A DNA stretch of 64,000 nt from Gemmatimonadota bacterium (GCA_021324775.1 JAJPIM010000025.1:22048-86047); one strand, 5' to 3'; counted from the first letter of the stretch, positions 38,483 through 47,850 are shown. Numbers and translations: made by a program. The notes: generated by a model not told the origin, from the sequence alone.

Positions 38483-38520
38483 CCGGGAACTGATTCGGTT
38501 GATCGGGACTTAGTTCCCGG
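38483..38520 (+). promoter_or_regulatory. Inverted repeat between symporter and erpA
   Basis: Perfect 9-base arms CCGGGAACT (38483-38491) and AGTTCCCGG (38512-38520) lie 1 base after the symporter stop. The erpA Shine-Dalgarno starts 18 bases after the second arm. It may be a weak terminator for the symporter or an operator/leader element for erpA. A poor TTGATC-N17-TAGCTT promoter-like pair overlaps it. Confidence 0.4.
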
Positions 38521-38549
38521 GTAGCTTTCTGCATCCCTTAGGAGGATCG

Positions 38550-38939
38550 ATGGCCACATCGCAGCACCCCGCTACGGAGACCGGGACCACGGAGGCCCAG
38601 CCGGAGGTCGTGCTTTCCGTGACCCCGAACGCCAGGGTCGAGGTCAAACGGTTCATGGAAGCCGAGGGCGTCTCGCCCGGCACCGGTGGGTTGCGCGTCA
38701 GCGTCCAGCCCGGCGGCTGCAGCGGCTTCAAATACGGCCTCCTGATCGAAGACGCGAGCGCCGAGGACGATCTGATCGTGGATCAGGGCGAGTTCCGGGT
38801 ATTCGTGGACCCGTTCTCCGCCCAATACATCCAAGGCGTGACGATCGACTACGTATCGTCCATGCAGGGCTCGGGATTCACGTTCAAGAACCCGAACAGC
38901 ACGGGCGGCTGCGGTTGCGGCAGCTCATTCTCTGCGTAG
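38550..38939 (+). CDS. erpA: Iron-sulphur cluster insertion protein ErpA (HesB/IscA family)
   Basis: 129 aa A-type carrier: VLSVTPNARVEVKRFMEAEG, GGLRVSVQPGGCSGFKYGL with C57, and the paired C-terminal cysteines C121 and C123 in GGCGCGSSFSA, which bind the Fe-S cluster. A 20-residue Thr/Glu-rich lead precedes the domain. A strong TAGGAGG site sits 6-8 bases before the ATG. It delivers clusters to apo-proteins. It is followed by an intrinsic terminator. Confidence 0.93.
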   Translation: MATSQHPATETGTTEAQPEVVLSVTPNARVEVKRFMEAEGVSPGTGGLRVSVQPGGCSGFKYGLLIEDASAEDDLIVDQGEFRVFVDPFSAQYIQGVTIDYVSSMQGSGFTFKNPNSTGGCGCGSSFSA

Positions 38940-38979
38940 CCGCGCTCTGACGTCCCTCCGGTTCTCGGAGGGCGATTGA

Positions 38980-39013
38980 GGCCCGCGATTCTCTCCAGGA
39001 TCGCGGGCCTTTT
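38980..39013 (+). terminator. Intrinsic terminator after erpA
   Basis: GGCCCGCGAT (38980-38989) pairs with ATCGCGGGCC (39000-39009) around a 10-base loop and is followed by TTTT. Just after it, the 12-mer CTTTTCGCATCG occurs twice in tandem (39009-39032). Confidence 0.85.
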
Positions 39014-39069
39014 CGCATCGCTTTTCGCATCGCTCGCGTCCGAAATCTGCCGCCTCGCCTGATTCCGCC

Positions 39070-40587
39070 GTGACTCGGTCCATCGGACTGCCCGACCTCA
39101 TCGTGGTCGTCGTCTACCTCGCTGGCACGACGATCCTGGGTGTCTGGCTCGGCCGCGCACAGCGCGATTCGCGGGACTACTTCCTCGCCAGCCACGCGAT
39201 CCCGTGGTGGGCCGTGCTCATATCCGTCGTCGCCACCGAGACGAGCGCACTCACGTTCATCAGCATCCCCTCCCTGGCCTACCTCGGCGATTTCACCTTC
39301 CTGCAGGTGGCGGCCGGCTACATCCTCGGGCGCATCGTCGTCGCGTTCACACTCCTTCCTCGCTACTTCCAGGGCGATCTGGTCACCGCCTACGCGCTCC
39401 TCGAGCGGCGCTTCGGACTCGCCACCCGCCGCTTCACATCGATCGTGTTCATGGTCACCCGCGCGCTCGCCGACTCGGTCCGGGTTTTCGCGACCGCCAT
39501 ACCGGTGTCATTGATCCTCGGATCGCTCGTCTCGCCCCGCTACGGCATGCCGCTCGCGATCGTCGTGCTGGGCGCGCTCACCATCGTCTACACGTATCAC
39601 GGCGGCATGCGGGCCGTGGTCTGGACGGATGTGCTCCAGACGAGCGTCTACCTCGTGGCCGGCGTTGCCGCGGTCGTCCTTCTCGGCCGGTCGGTCGGCG
39701 GCGGCTGGTCCGCGATCTTCGCGCACGCCGCATCGGCCGGGAAGCTGCGAGTGGTCGATCTCTCTCCCAGCCTGAGCCGGCCCTACACGCTCTGGGGCGG
39801 GGTCATCGGAGGCGCCTTCCTCTCCATGGCGTCGCACGGCGCCGATCAACTGATCGTTCAGCGCCTGCTGGCCGCGTCATCCCTTCGCGACGCCCGCCGG
39901 GCCATCATCGGGAGCGGGATCGCCGTGCTCGCGCAGTTTGCTCTCTTCCTGACCATCGGCACCGGCTTGTTTGCATTCTACGATGGTCGCGTTTTCTCGA
40001 CGCCCGATGCCGTGTTCCCGACCTTCATCCTCGATCGCATGCCTCCTGGGCTCGTGGGGTTGATCCTGGCCGCCATCCTCGCCGCGACCATGAGCACACA
40101 CTCGGGCGCGATCAACTCGCTGGCCGCGTCGACGACCCATGACCTCTATCTGCCGATCACCCGCCGGTCGCCGGACGATCCCGCCGTCCTCCGGGCCGGC
40201 AAGCGTTTCACGCTCGCCTGGGGTGTCGTACTTACCTGTGGTGCGCTACTGTATCGGCAGCAAGGAACGCCCGTCGTGGCCGTCGCGCTCACCATCGCGT
40301 CGTTTACCTACGGCGGCCTCCTCGGCGGCTTCTTCCTGGGACTCTGGTGGGGGCGCGCGGTGCAGCGCGATGCCATTATTGGCATGGCTGTCGGCATCAC
40401 GGCCATGGCGTTCGTCGTGTTCGCGAAGCAGATCTCCGCGCTGGTCCCAGCCCTGGCGGACGGCCTCGCGCCGTTCGCCACCATCTCCTTCCCCTGGTAC
40501 GTGCTGATCGGAACTATTATCACGCTCGCCGCCGGAATCGTCAGCTCCCTCACCCACCCCGCGCCATCCGGGGACATCGCGCGATGA
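39070..40587 (+). CDS. Sodium:solute symporter (SSS family)
   Basis: 505 aa from a GTG. It has 13 predicted membrane segments of the SSS fold: RDYFLASHAIPWWAVLISVV, ATETSALTFISIPSLAYLGD, VFMVTRALADSVRVFATAIP and ILAATMSTHSGAINSLAAST. Na+-site Ser/Thr residues are present in the last motif. It overlaps the sugar kinase as ATGA, so transport and phosphorylation of the same sugar are likely. Its length is typical of the family members that import sialic acid, GlcNAc or MurNAc. Confidence 0.88.
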   Translation: MTRSIGLPDLIVVVVYLAGTTILGVWLGRAQRDSRDYFLASHAIPWWAVLISVVATETSALTFISIPSLAYLGDFTFLQVAAGYILGRIVVAFTLLPRYFQGDLVTAYALLERRFGLATRRFTSIVFMVTRALADSVRVFATAIPVSLILGSLVSPRYGMPLAIVVLGALTIVYTYHGGMRAVVWTDVLQTSVYLVAGVAAVVLLGRSVGGGWSAIFAHAASAGKLRVVDLSPSLSRPYTLWGGVIGGAFLSMASHGADQLIVQRLLAASSLRDARRAIIGSGIAVLAQFALFLTIGTGLFAFYDGRVFSTPDAVFPTFILDRMPPGLVGLILAAILAATMSTHSGAINSLAASTTHDLYLPITRRSPDDPAVLRAGKRFTLAWGVVLTCGALLYRQQGTPVVAVALTIASFTYGGLLGGFFLGLWWGRAVQRDAIIGMAVGITAMAFVVFAKQISALVPALADGLAPFATISFPWYVLIGTIITLAAGIVSSLTHPAPSGDIAR

Positions 40588-41510
40588 CCCGAATCGTCGT
40601 GGGCGTGGACGGAGGAGGCTCGCGGACCCGCGTCATCGTGGCGGACGAGCATGGCGCCGAGCTTGCCCGAGCGGAAGGCGAACCGAGCGCCATGAAGCTG
40701 GGGGACGCGAACCGATCGGCTACCGCCGTGGCCGCCGTGGTGGCGGATGGATTGCGGGCCGCCGGACTCTCCGGCACCCTCCCCAGTGTCGTGTGCGTCG
40801 GCATCTCGGGCGCAGGACGGGAGCCCGACCGGCAAGCGCTCGTGCAAGCGCTGGCACCACTGCATCTCGCCGACGATGTCATCGTGCACGCCGACGCCAC
40901 GATCGCCCTGGATGACGCGTTCGGGGATGGACCCGGGATCGTGCTCATTGCCGGCACGGGGTCGGTCGCATTTGGCCGAGGACCGACGGGAACCTACGGA
41001 CGGTGCGGCGGGTGGGGACCGGTGTGCGGTGATGAGGGCGGCGGCACCTGGATCGGCAGACGTGCCCTCAGCGTCGTCACGGCGTCCGCCGACGGGCGCG
41101 AGCCGCAAACCGCCCTCCTGGGAGCAGTGCTGACCGCTGCGCAGGTCACTACGGTGCACGAGCTTATTCGGTGGGCGGCGGGGGCCGGGCCGACCGGCCT
41201 TGCGACCCTCGTGCCGGCCGTGCTGCAATGCGCGGAATCCGGAGACCTGCGTGCTAACGCGGTGGTGAGCTTCGCGGCGGAGGAGTTGGTGCTCCACGTC
41301 CGCACCCTGGCCCGGCGTCTCTTCACCGATGAGCGGGCGGCTGCGCCCGTCGCGTTCGCGGGAGGCCTCCTCGACCGGCGCTCACTCCTCCGCGCCCGGG
41401 TCGAGCATCGCTTGAAATCCGCGGTTCCAGGCGCCGTGCTGGATCCGCGTGACGTGGTGCCCGCGCGCGGCGCGGTGCGGAACGCACTCCGCGTCCTCGC
41501 CGCACAGTAG
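40584..41510 (+). CDS. BadF/BadG-family N-acetylhexosamine kinase
   Basis: 308 aa from the ATG at 40584. The ASKHA ATPase motifs are IVVGVDGGGSRTRVIVAD (phosphate 1), VCVGISGAGREPDRQ, GIVLIAGTGSVAFGRG (phosphate 2) and CGDEGGGTWIGRRAL; VAFAGGLLDRRSLL is the adenosine site. Members phosphorylate GlcNAc (NagK) or both MurNAc and GlcNAc (Clostridium MurK). Coupling to the symporter and nearness to NamZ favour a wall-derived amino sugar. An upstream frame inside the symporter is shadow. Confidence 0.85.
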   Translation: MTRIVVGVDGGGSRTRVIVADEHGAELARAEGEPSAMKLGDANRSATAVAAVVADGLRAAGLSGTLPSVVCVGISGAGREPDRQALVQALAPLHLADDVIVHADATIALDDAFGDGPGIVLIAGTGSVAFGRGPTGTYGRCGGWGPVCGDEGGGTWIGRRALSVVTASADGREPQTALLGAVLTAAQVTTVHELIRWAAGAGPTGLATLVPAVLQCAESGDLRANAVVSFAAEELVLHVRTLARRLFTDERAAAPVAFAGGLLDRRSLLRARVEHRLKSAVPGAVLDPRDVVPARGAVRNALRVLAAQ

Positions 41511-41554
41511 CGCAGCCGGCACCCGCCGCCTGCACGGCGCCACGCGTCAGCGGC

Positions 41555-43033
41555 TTACCAGGACTCCCCGGAATCGGGGATGGATTCGCCGGCGGCTCTC
41601 CGCCGCATCACGGAATGCCGGACGCCGTAAAGGAGGTACAGGACGAGGCCGATCACGAGCCAGACATAGAAACGGATCCATGTCACATGCGGGAGCCCGT
41701 TCATCAGGAACACGCAGGTGGCCGCTCCGCCCAGGGACACCACCCATATGAACGGCACCCGAAACGGGCGCACGCGGGTCGGGTCCTTATAGCGCAACAC
41801 GAGAACGCCGATGCACACGAGCACGAAGGCGAACAGCGTCCCGATGTTCGTGAGATCGTAGGTCTCACCCGCGTCGCCGATCATCGACCACACAGCAACC
41901 GCGACGCCCGTCACGATCGTCGTCGCCCACGGCACCCGGTATTTCGGATGGACGCGCGCGGCCCACCGCGGGAGCAGGCCATCCCGTGCCATCGAGAAGA
42001 AGATCCTCGGCTGCCCGTATTGAAAGACGAGGAGCACCGCGGTCAGTGCGAAGATCGCACCCAGCGAAAGTACGGCCGACGTTTTCTGGAAGCCCGAGAC
42101 CGTCAACGCTTTGGCCAGAGGGTCCGCGACACCTAGCTGTGCGGCTGGCACCATACCGGTCAGAACGACGCCGACCACGATGTAGATGACGGTGCAGATC
42201 GCCAGCCCCCCCATGATGCCGAGGGGCATATTGCGCTGCGGGTTCTTGGTCTCTTCCGCGGCGGTCGAGATCGCGTCGAAGCCGATATACGCGAAAAAGA
42301 TGATAGCGGCGCCGTGGTGAATCCCCGAAAAACCGTTCGGGGCAAATGGGTGGTAATTCTCCGGGTGCAGGTGCGTGACGCCGACGATCACGAACAGCGT
42401 CAGGATGACCAGCTTGATGGCTACCAGGACGTTGTTGGTCCGGGCGCTCTCGCGCACTCCCAGTAACAGGAGCCACGTAATCAGTGCCACGATGGCAAAG
42501 GCGGGGATGTTGACCAGGATCGCCACGCCGCCGACGTGAGGCGCTGTGTTGAGGAGTCCGTGTACGGCCGGGTCCGGACTGAGTAACGCGGTGCGATATC
42601 CGGTGGTGAGCCAGATCGGCAAGACCACGCCGAAGTCGCCGAGCAACGACTTGAAGTACTCCGCCCAGGTGATCGCCACGGCGACATTCCCGACCGCGTA
42701 CTCGAGAATCAGATCCCATCCGATAATCCACGCGACGACCTCGCCCAGTGTCGCGTACGAATACGCATAGGCGCTGCCGGCCTGCGGGATCATCGACGCC
42801 ACTTCTGCGTAACAGAGCCCCGCGAGCGCACAGGCGAAACCCGCCAGGACGAACGAGAAGACGATCGCGGGGCCCGCGCCGGTCCGGATGATATGACCCG
42901 CCGCGTCGAACTCGCCGGCCGCCGCGGAGCCGATCGAGCTGAAGATCCCCGCTCCGATCACGGCCCCGATCGACAACATGATCAGGTCGCCGGCGCCGAG
43001 CGCTCGCCGCAGGACGCCTTCGCCCTCCGGCAC
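41555..43033 (-). CDS. Amino acid permease, APC superfamily (CAT-like)
   Basis: 492 aa with 12 or more membrane segments. SIGAVIGAGIFSSIGSAAA is the APC substrate/Na+ site loop of helix 1. CYAEVASMIPQAGSAYAYSY and FAYIGFDAISTAAEETKNPQ follow the CAT (cationic amino acid transporter) pattern. The start is a GTG at 43033. Just upstream in the same frame the DNA reads FERKPIALL, which resembles the usual N-terminus of these proteins, but no ATG, GTG or TTG precedes it. It lies 61 bases after hppA. Confidence 0.88.
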   Translation of the reverse strand: MPEGEGVLRRALGAGDLIMLSIGAVIGAGIFSSIGSAAAGEFDAAGHIIRTGAGPAIVFSFVLAGFACALAGLCYAEVASMIPQAGSAYAYSYATLGEVVAWIIGWDLILEYAVGNVAVAITWAEYFKSLLGDFGVVLPIWLTTGYRTALLSPDPAVHGLLNTAPHVGGVAILVNIPAFAIVALITWLLLLGVRESARTNNVLVAIKLVILTLFVIVGVTHLHPENYHPFAPNGFSGIHHGAAIIFFAYIGFDAISTAAEETKNPQRNMPLGIMGGLAICTVIYIVVGVVLTGMVPAAQLGVADPLAKALTVSGFQKTSAVLSLGAIFALTAVLLVFQYGQPRIFFSMARDGLLPRWAARVHPKYRVPWATTIVTGVAVAVWSMIGDAGETYDLTNIGTLFAFVLVCIGVLVLRYKDPTRVRPFRVPFIWVVSLGGAATCVFLMNGLPHVTWIRFYVWLVIGLVLYLLYGVRHSVMRRRAAGESIPDSGESW

Positions 43034-43094
43034 CAGGAGGGCGATGGGCTTCCGTTCGAAACACGACGTTACGAAGCCAATGGCCCGCTCCGCG

Positions 43095-45272
43095 TCAGAT
43101 AAAGAGGGGCGCCAATACCAGGGTGATCGTGCTCAACAACTTGACGAGCACGTGCAGCGATGGCCCGGCCGTGTCCTTGAACGGATCGCCTACGGTATCG
43201 CCGACCACGCTCGCCTTGTGGGTATCGGACCGTTTGCCGCCGTACACCCCGGTCTCGATGTACTTCTTCGCGTTGTCCCAGGCCCCACCGCCCGTATTGA
43301 AGAAGATCGCCATCAGGATCCCGGCGATCGTCGCCACCATCAGGAACGCGGCCACTGCTTCGGCGCCGAGCTTGAACGTCTTGAACACCAGCCCGACGAC
43401 GATCGGGAACGCCACGACGAGCACGCCCGGCACCACCATCTCCTTGAGGGCGCCAATCGTCACGATGTCGACGCACCGGCCGTAGTCCGGCGAATCCGTC
43501 CCCAGCATGATGCCGGGCTTCTCCCTGAACTGGCGGCGCACTTCGTTGATCACCGAGTAGGCAGCCCGCCCGACGGCCTTGATCGCGAGGGACGAAAACC
43601 AGAACACGAGCATCGCGCCGAGCAGTCCCGCGACGAACAGCTCCGGGCGCGCGATGTTCACGACGACCCGCTGGCCCGTGTATTTGAAGACCTCATCGAG
43701 ATACGCCGAGAACAACAGAAATGCTGCCAGGGCCGCCGATCCGATCGCGTAGCCTTTCGTCAACGCCTTGGTCGTGTTCCCCACCGCGTCCAGACGGTCC
43801 GTGATGGCCCGGACGGACTCCGGCTGCTGCGACATCTCGATGATGCCCCCGGCGTTGTCCGTGATCGGGCCGAACGTATCCATCGCCAGCACGTACCCGA
43901 CCGTCCCGAGCATGCCCATCGTCGCAATGGCCGTTCCGAAGAGCCCGCCGATCGGCTGCCCCGCATCGTCAACCAGGCCGCTGCTGCGGCCAAGGTAGTA
44001 GCTGGCGACGATCGCGATGCCGATCGCGAATACCGGCAGCACCGTCGCCTCGAGGCCGACCGCGATTCCCTGAATGATATTCGTCGCGGGCCCCGTCTGG
44101 CTCGCCTCGGCGATCGCCCGCACCGGGCGGTACGCATACTCGGTGTAGTACTGCGTGATGAGCAGGAACGCCACCGACATCAGGAGTCCGATGATCCCAC
44201 ACAGCAGGAAATGCCACCATGCATCGGGCGCAGCCTGCAGCGGTGAGCCGAGCAGCCAGCGGCAGGCAGCCGCGAAACCGATCAGCGCCAGGAACGCGGT
44301 GATGTAGAACCCGCGGTTCAGCGCCTGCATCGGGTCCGCATCCTCACGCGTCTTGACCGTCATGACACCAATGATCGAAGCGATCAACCCGAAGGCGCCG
44401 GCTACCAGCGGGAACAGGATGCCGGGGATGCCGAAGTAGCGATAGAGGAACACGCCGAGGATCATCGCGCCGATGTTTTCCGCGGCGGTGGACTCGAAGA
44501 GATCGGCTCCGCGGCCGGCGCAGTCGCCGACGTTGTCACCGACGAGATCCGCGATCACCGCGGGATTGCGCGGATCGTCCTCCGGGATCCCCGCCTCGAC
44601 TTTGCCCACGAGATCCGCGCCGACATCGGCAGCTTTCGTGTAGATACCGCCGCCGAGCTGGGCGAACAGCGCGACGAACGACGCGCCGAATCCGTAGCCC
44701 ACGATCAGAAACGGAATGTGGGGCGCCCAGTCGGCGGGCGTCATGTTCACCGGCGTGAGCGCCGTCAGGATCGCGAAGAGTCCACCGACACCAAGCAGCG
44801 ACATCGCGACCACGAACAGCCCCGCCACCGCCCCGCCACGCAGGGACACCTGCAGCGCGCCGTTCAGCGATGACATCGCGGCAGCCGCCGTCCGGATGTT
44901 TGCACGGACCGCCGTCCACATGCCGACGAAGCCCGCGATACCAGAGCTGAGCGCGCCCAGCAGGAACGACACGGTCACGTACAACGCCAGCATGTGCGGA
45001 TCGCTGACCGGGTCGCTCGAATTCGGACGCCGGAGAAACGCGTAGCCGACATAGATGACCGCCGCGACGACGATCGCGAGCACCGAGATGGTCCGGTACT
45101 GGCGCGCCAGAAACGCTTCCGCTCCCTGCTGGATCGCGTCGGAGATGCGCTGCATCTCGGGCTTGCCCCGTTCCCGGGACAGCACCCATCGCGCGAGCCA
45201 GACGGCAAACGCCAGTGCAAAGACGCTGGCGCCAATGATGATCGTGAGGAGCGTGGACTGCGTGGGTAGCAT
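43095..45272 (-). CDS. hppA: Membrane H+-translocating pyrophosphatase, K+-independent type
   Basis: 725 aa from the ATG at 45272 (MLPTQSTLLTIIIGASVFAL) with about 16 membrane segments. Catalytic loops are GGGIYTKAADVGADLVGKVE, EAGIPEDDPRNPAVIADLVG, and the DNVGDCAGRGADLFES segment. The residue that sets K+ dependence is Lys in GNTTKALTKGYAIGS, which marks the K+-independent H+-pumping subgroup rather than Na+ or K+-dependent pumps. It uses pyrophosphate hydrolysis to energise the membrane. It sits between two amino acid permeases. The much longer upstream frame is a shadow of the second permease. Confidence 0.93.
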   Translation of the reverse strand: MLPTQSTLLTIIIGASVFALAFAVWLARWVLSRERGKPEMQRISDAIQQGAEAFLARQYRTISVLAIVVAAVIYVGYAFLRRPNSSDPVSDPHMLALYVTVSFLLGALSSGIAGFVGMWTAVRANIRTAAAAMSSLNGALQVSLRGGAVAGLFVVAMSLLGVGGLFAILTALTPVNMTPADWAPHIPFLIVGYGFGASFVALFAQLGGGIYTKAADVGADLVGKVEAGIPEDDPRNPAVIADLVGDNVGDCAGRGADLFESTAAENIGAMILGVFLYRYFGIPGILFPLVAGAFGLIASIIGVMTVKTREDADPMQALNRGFYITAFLALIGFAAACRWLLGSPLQAAPDAWWHFLLCGIIGLLMSVAFLLITQYYTEYAYRPVRAIAEASQTGPATNIIQGIAVGLEATVLPVFAIGIAIVASYYLGRSSGLVDDAGQPIGGLFGTAIATMGMLGTVGYVLAMDTFGPITDNAGGIIEMSQQPESVRAITDRLDAVGNTTKALTKGYAIGSAALAAFLLFSAYLDEVFKYTGQRVVVNIARPELFVAGLLGAMLVFWFSSLAIKAVGRAAYSVINEVRRQFREKPGIMLGTDSPDYGRCVDIVTIGALKEMVVPGVLVVAFPIVVGLVFKTFKLGAEAVAAFLMVATIAGILMAIFFNTGGGAWDNAKKYIETGVYGGKRSDTHKASVVGDTVGDPFKDTAGPSLHVLVKLLSTITLVLAPLFI

Positions 45273-45307
45273 GAGTATTAGGACCGTCGGAGAATAAAGC
45301 CGGTGAG

Positions 45308-46831
45308 TCAGCGCGAAGCGGCGGACGCCGCTGCGGGCGCTCGCGCTGCGAGCCAGCGCCACACATAGTAGACCGGAACACCGAGCACCACCAACACGAG
45401 GCCCGTGACCGCCTGGGCCCGCGTCTTGTCCGCCAGCAGCAATCCGATCGCGACGGCCAGCGCCATCACGATATACAGTGCCGGCAGGAACGGGTATCCG
45501 AACGCAAGATACGGCCGCTCGGCATTGGGCCGCGTCCGCCGCAGCACGAACAATCCGAACGTGGTCAGCACGTAGAATATCAGGACCGCGAACACGACGT
45601 AGTTGAGCAACTGGCCGTAGGTGCCGGTCAGACAGAGGATCGTGATCCATATCGCCTGGACCTTGAGCGCCGCGCCTGGCGCCTTCCGGTCGTTGAGCTG
45701 TCCCGTGCTCTTGAAGAACAGGTTGTCTCGAGCCATGGCGTAGTACACGCGCGCACCGCTCAGAATGAGACCATTGTTGCACCCGAAGCACGAGATCAGA
45801 ATCGCAACGGCCATGATCGCGGCCCCGGCGCCTCCGAAGACCGATTCGACGGCCGCCGTCCCGACGCGGTCCTGCGTCGCGTACTGGATACCGCGCGCCA
45901 TCACCGTTGCCCCATGCGGATCGCCCGCGAATGGCAGCGTGGTCAGGTAGGACACGTTGGTCAACACATAGAGCAATGTCACGCCGCCCGTTCCGAGCAA
46001 CAGCGCCAGCGGAAGGTTCCGCCGTGGGTTCTGCACCTCGGCGGCCGCGAATGTCACCGTGTTCCAGGCGTCGGCGGAAAACAGCGACCCCACGAGTGCC
46101 GCCGCGAACGCGAGCACGAACGCAGGCGTCAAATCGGTCACCCCGACGAAATGCCCCGCCCCGAAGTTGGCCGCGATCGCCCCGGCATGCCGGCCCACCG
46201 TCAATCCGAAGAGGATGAGCAGGATCAGCACGCTCGTCTTGACCGCCGTCACCGACGTCTGGACCGCCTTCCCTTCGCGCACCCCGCGCAGATTGATCCA
46301 GGTCAGCACCCAGACGCTCGCGATGGCGACGATCCGCTGCCACGACAGTCCGACGATGACGTCACCACCAGTCACCTGAAACGTGAAGCTCGGCAACCAG
46401 GTGAACACATCCGGGCTGATCGCCGGCACGAGCAGGTTGGAGAACTTCGCGAACGCCACGGCAACCGCGGCGACCAGGCCGGTCTGAATGATGAGGAACA
46501 GGGTCCACCCGTAGAGAAACCCGGGCAGCGGCCCAAGAGACTCGCGCAGAAAGACGTACTGCCCGCCGGCACGCGGATACATCGCGGCCAGCTCGCCGTA
46601 GGCCAGGGCTCCCAGCACGGTCATGACGGCGGTCACTGACCAGACGACCAGCAGCCAGAACGGCGATCCCACTGTCCGGCCGATGTCGGCCGACACGATG
46701 AACACGCCGGATCCGATCATCGACCCCGCCACCAACATGGTCGCGTCGGTCAGCGTCAGTGCTTGGATGAAGCCCGCACGGTCGCCGGCTTCCGGCGCGG
46801 CGGCCTCGAGTACGGGGGCGGCGCTTTCCAT
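45308..46831 (-). CDS. Amino acid permease, APC superfamily (LAT/SteT-like)
   Basis: 507 aa from the ATG at 46831, preceded by GAGAGGTGG. A 20-residue Ala/Glu lead is followed by 12 segments. MLVAGSMIGSGVFIVSADIG is the helix 1 loop, LAYGELAAMYPRAGGQYVFL, AVGL-like linkers, and SARVYYAM-type helix 8 (LSGARVYYAMARDNLFF) are typical of the LAT branch with SteT. It lies 35 bases upstream of hppA in the same direction. Substrate unknown. Confidence 0.87.
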   Translation of the reverse strand: MESAAPVLEAAAPEAGDRAGFIQALTLTDATMLVAGSMIGSGVFIVSADIGRTVGSPFWLLVVWSVTAVMTVLGALAYGELAAMYPRAGGQYVFLRESLGPLPGFLYGWTLFLIIQTGLVAAVAVAFAKFSNLLVPAISPDVFTWLPSFTFQVTGGDVIVGLSWQRIVAIASVWVLTWINLRGVREGKAVQTSVTAVKTSVLILLILFGLTVGRHAGAIAANFGAGHFVGVTDLTPAFVLAFAAALVGSLFSADAWNTVTFAAAEVQNPRRNLPLALLLGTGGVTLLYVLTNVSYLTTLPFAGDPHGATVMARGIQYATQDRVGTAAVESVFGGAGAAIMAVAILISCFGCNNGLILSGARVYYAMARDNLFFKSTGQLNDRKAPGAALKVQAIWITILCLTGTYGQLLNYVVFAVLIFYVLTTFGLFVLRRTRPNAERPYLAFGYPFLPALYIVMALAVAIGLLLADKTRAQAVTGLVLVVLGVPVYYVWRWLAARAPAAASAASR

Positions 46832-47041
46832 TCCACCTCTCTGGCGGTGCGGGTCGGGGGCGTGCGCCGAACTGAGCGCGAGCCTCACAGGCGTGCGTTC
46901 GTGGCGTGCGCCGGCGGCCGGGCCCGCCGCGATTGGGGGCTCCGCCAGAGCACGCCAAAATTACCCGGACCGGGACGTGTTGGCTAGGGACTTCGCGCCC
47001 GAAATACCGCTCCGCACCATCGCGCCCCCTCGGCTCCGCCC

Positions 47042-47845
47042 CTATTGCAAGTCGATCGTCACGTCGACCGTATCACGAACGGGAGTACCATCGGGCAGCG
47101 CCGCGGCGTGAAACCGAGTTTCCGACAGCTCATCGCGAAGGCGCCGGTTGAATCCGCCGTCGTTCGTCTGCGTGAACGAGAGCAGTTTCGCCTCCCCGTG
47201 CTCGGACACTTCGAAGACGATGTCGAGATGCGAAGGGCGGATGTTGCGCGGCGCGTCGAGCCCGGCCGCCGGGAGCTCGATTGGATAGGCTTTGATCTTG
47301 GACGCATGCGGCGATCCGCCGGCGCCCGGTCCCACGCCGCCCCCGGCTCCGGTTCCCGCGCCCGTGCCCACGCCGCCGGCGGTGCCCGGCCCAGCGCCCT
47401 CGCCCACCCCCAGCGAGCCCGTACCGGGCGCCGGCGGTACGAGCGTCTGGACCGGTGCCACGACGGGCGCAGGCGCGACCACCGGCTGTGGCCGCGGCAG
47501 TCGCTTGGGCACGACGGGCGGCACGACTTTCACCGGTTGGGGCCGTGGCACTATCGGGCGCGGTAGCGCGGCGGCCTGCACGTACTGCAACCGCTCGGCG
47601 GCAGGTGTCCCGGGACTCCGGCCCCCGCCGCCGCCGCGGTGCTCGCCGGTGATCCCCAGAGAGCGGTCATCGATGTGCAACACCGGCGGCGGCGCAACCG
47701 GCGTCAGTAGCAGAAGCAGGAAGAGGGCGTGCACGGCGATTGCGAACGCAACGCCCCGCCACCGCCCTCGCCTGTCATCCGCCTGCGGAAATCCTGCCGG
47801 CGGCCGATAGCGGCGGCCGCCGGCCGGCCTCTCCGGGCCGCCCAT
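47042..47845 (-). CDS. TonB-like energy transducer, second copy
   Basis: 267 aa. A basic N-terminus precedes one membrane span (GVAFAIAVHALFLLLLLTPV). A long Pro/Val-rich then Gly-rich periplasmic spacer covers residues 80-180 (VVPKRLPRPQPVVAPAPVV). The end is a TonB C-terminal-type domain (SHLDIVFEVSEHGEAKLLSF and ETRFHAAALPDGTPVRDTV). It lies 5 bases after exbD. The C-terminal domain is degenerate compared with the first TonB here, so a TolA/TonB hybrid or other ExbD partner is possible. Confidence 0.7.
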   Translation of the reverse strand: MGGPERPAGGRRYRPPAGFPQADDRRGRWRGVAFAIAVHALFLLLLLTPVAPPPVLHIDDRSLGITGEHRGGGGGRSPGTPAAERLQYVQAAALPRPIVPRPQPVKVVPPVVPKRLPRPQPVVAPAPVVAPVQTLVPPAPGTGSLGVGEGAGPGTAGGVGTGAGTGAGGGVGPGAGGSPHASKIKAYPIELPAAGLDAPRNIRPSHLDIVFEVSEHGEAKLLSFTQTNDGGFNRRLRDELSETRFHAAALPDGTPVRDTVDVTIDLQ

Positions 47846-47850
47846 ACCGA

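Noticed and set aside
39009..39032. Tandem 12-mer CTTTTCGCATCG as a functional repeat
   Set aside because: Only two copies exist and they lie in the tail of the erpA terminator. A small duplication is the simplest reading.
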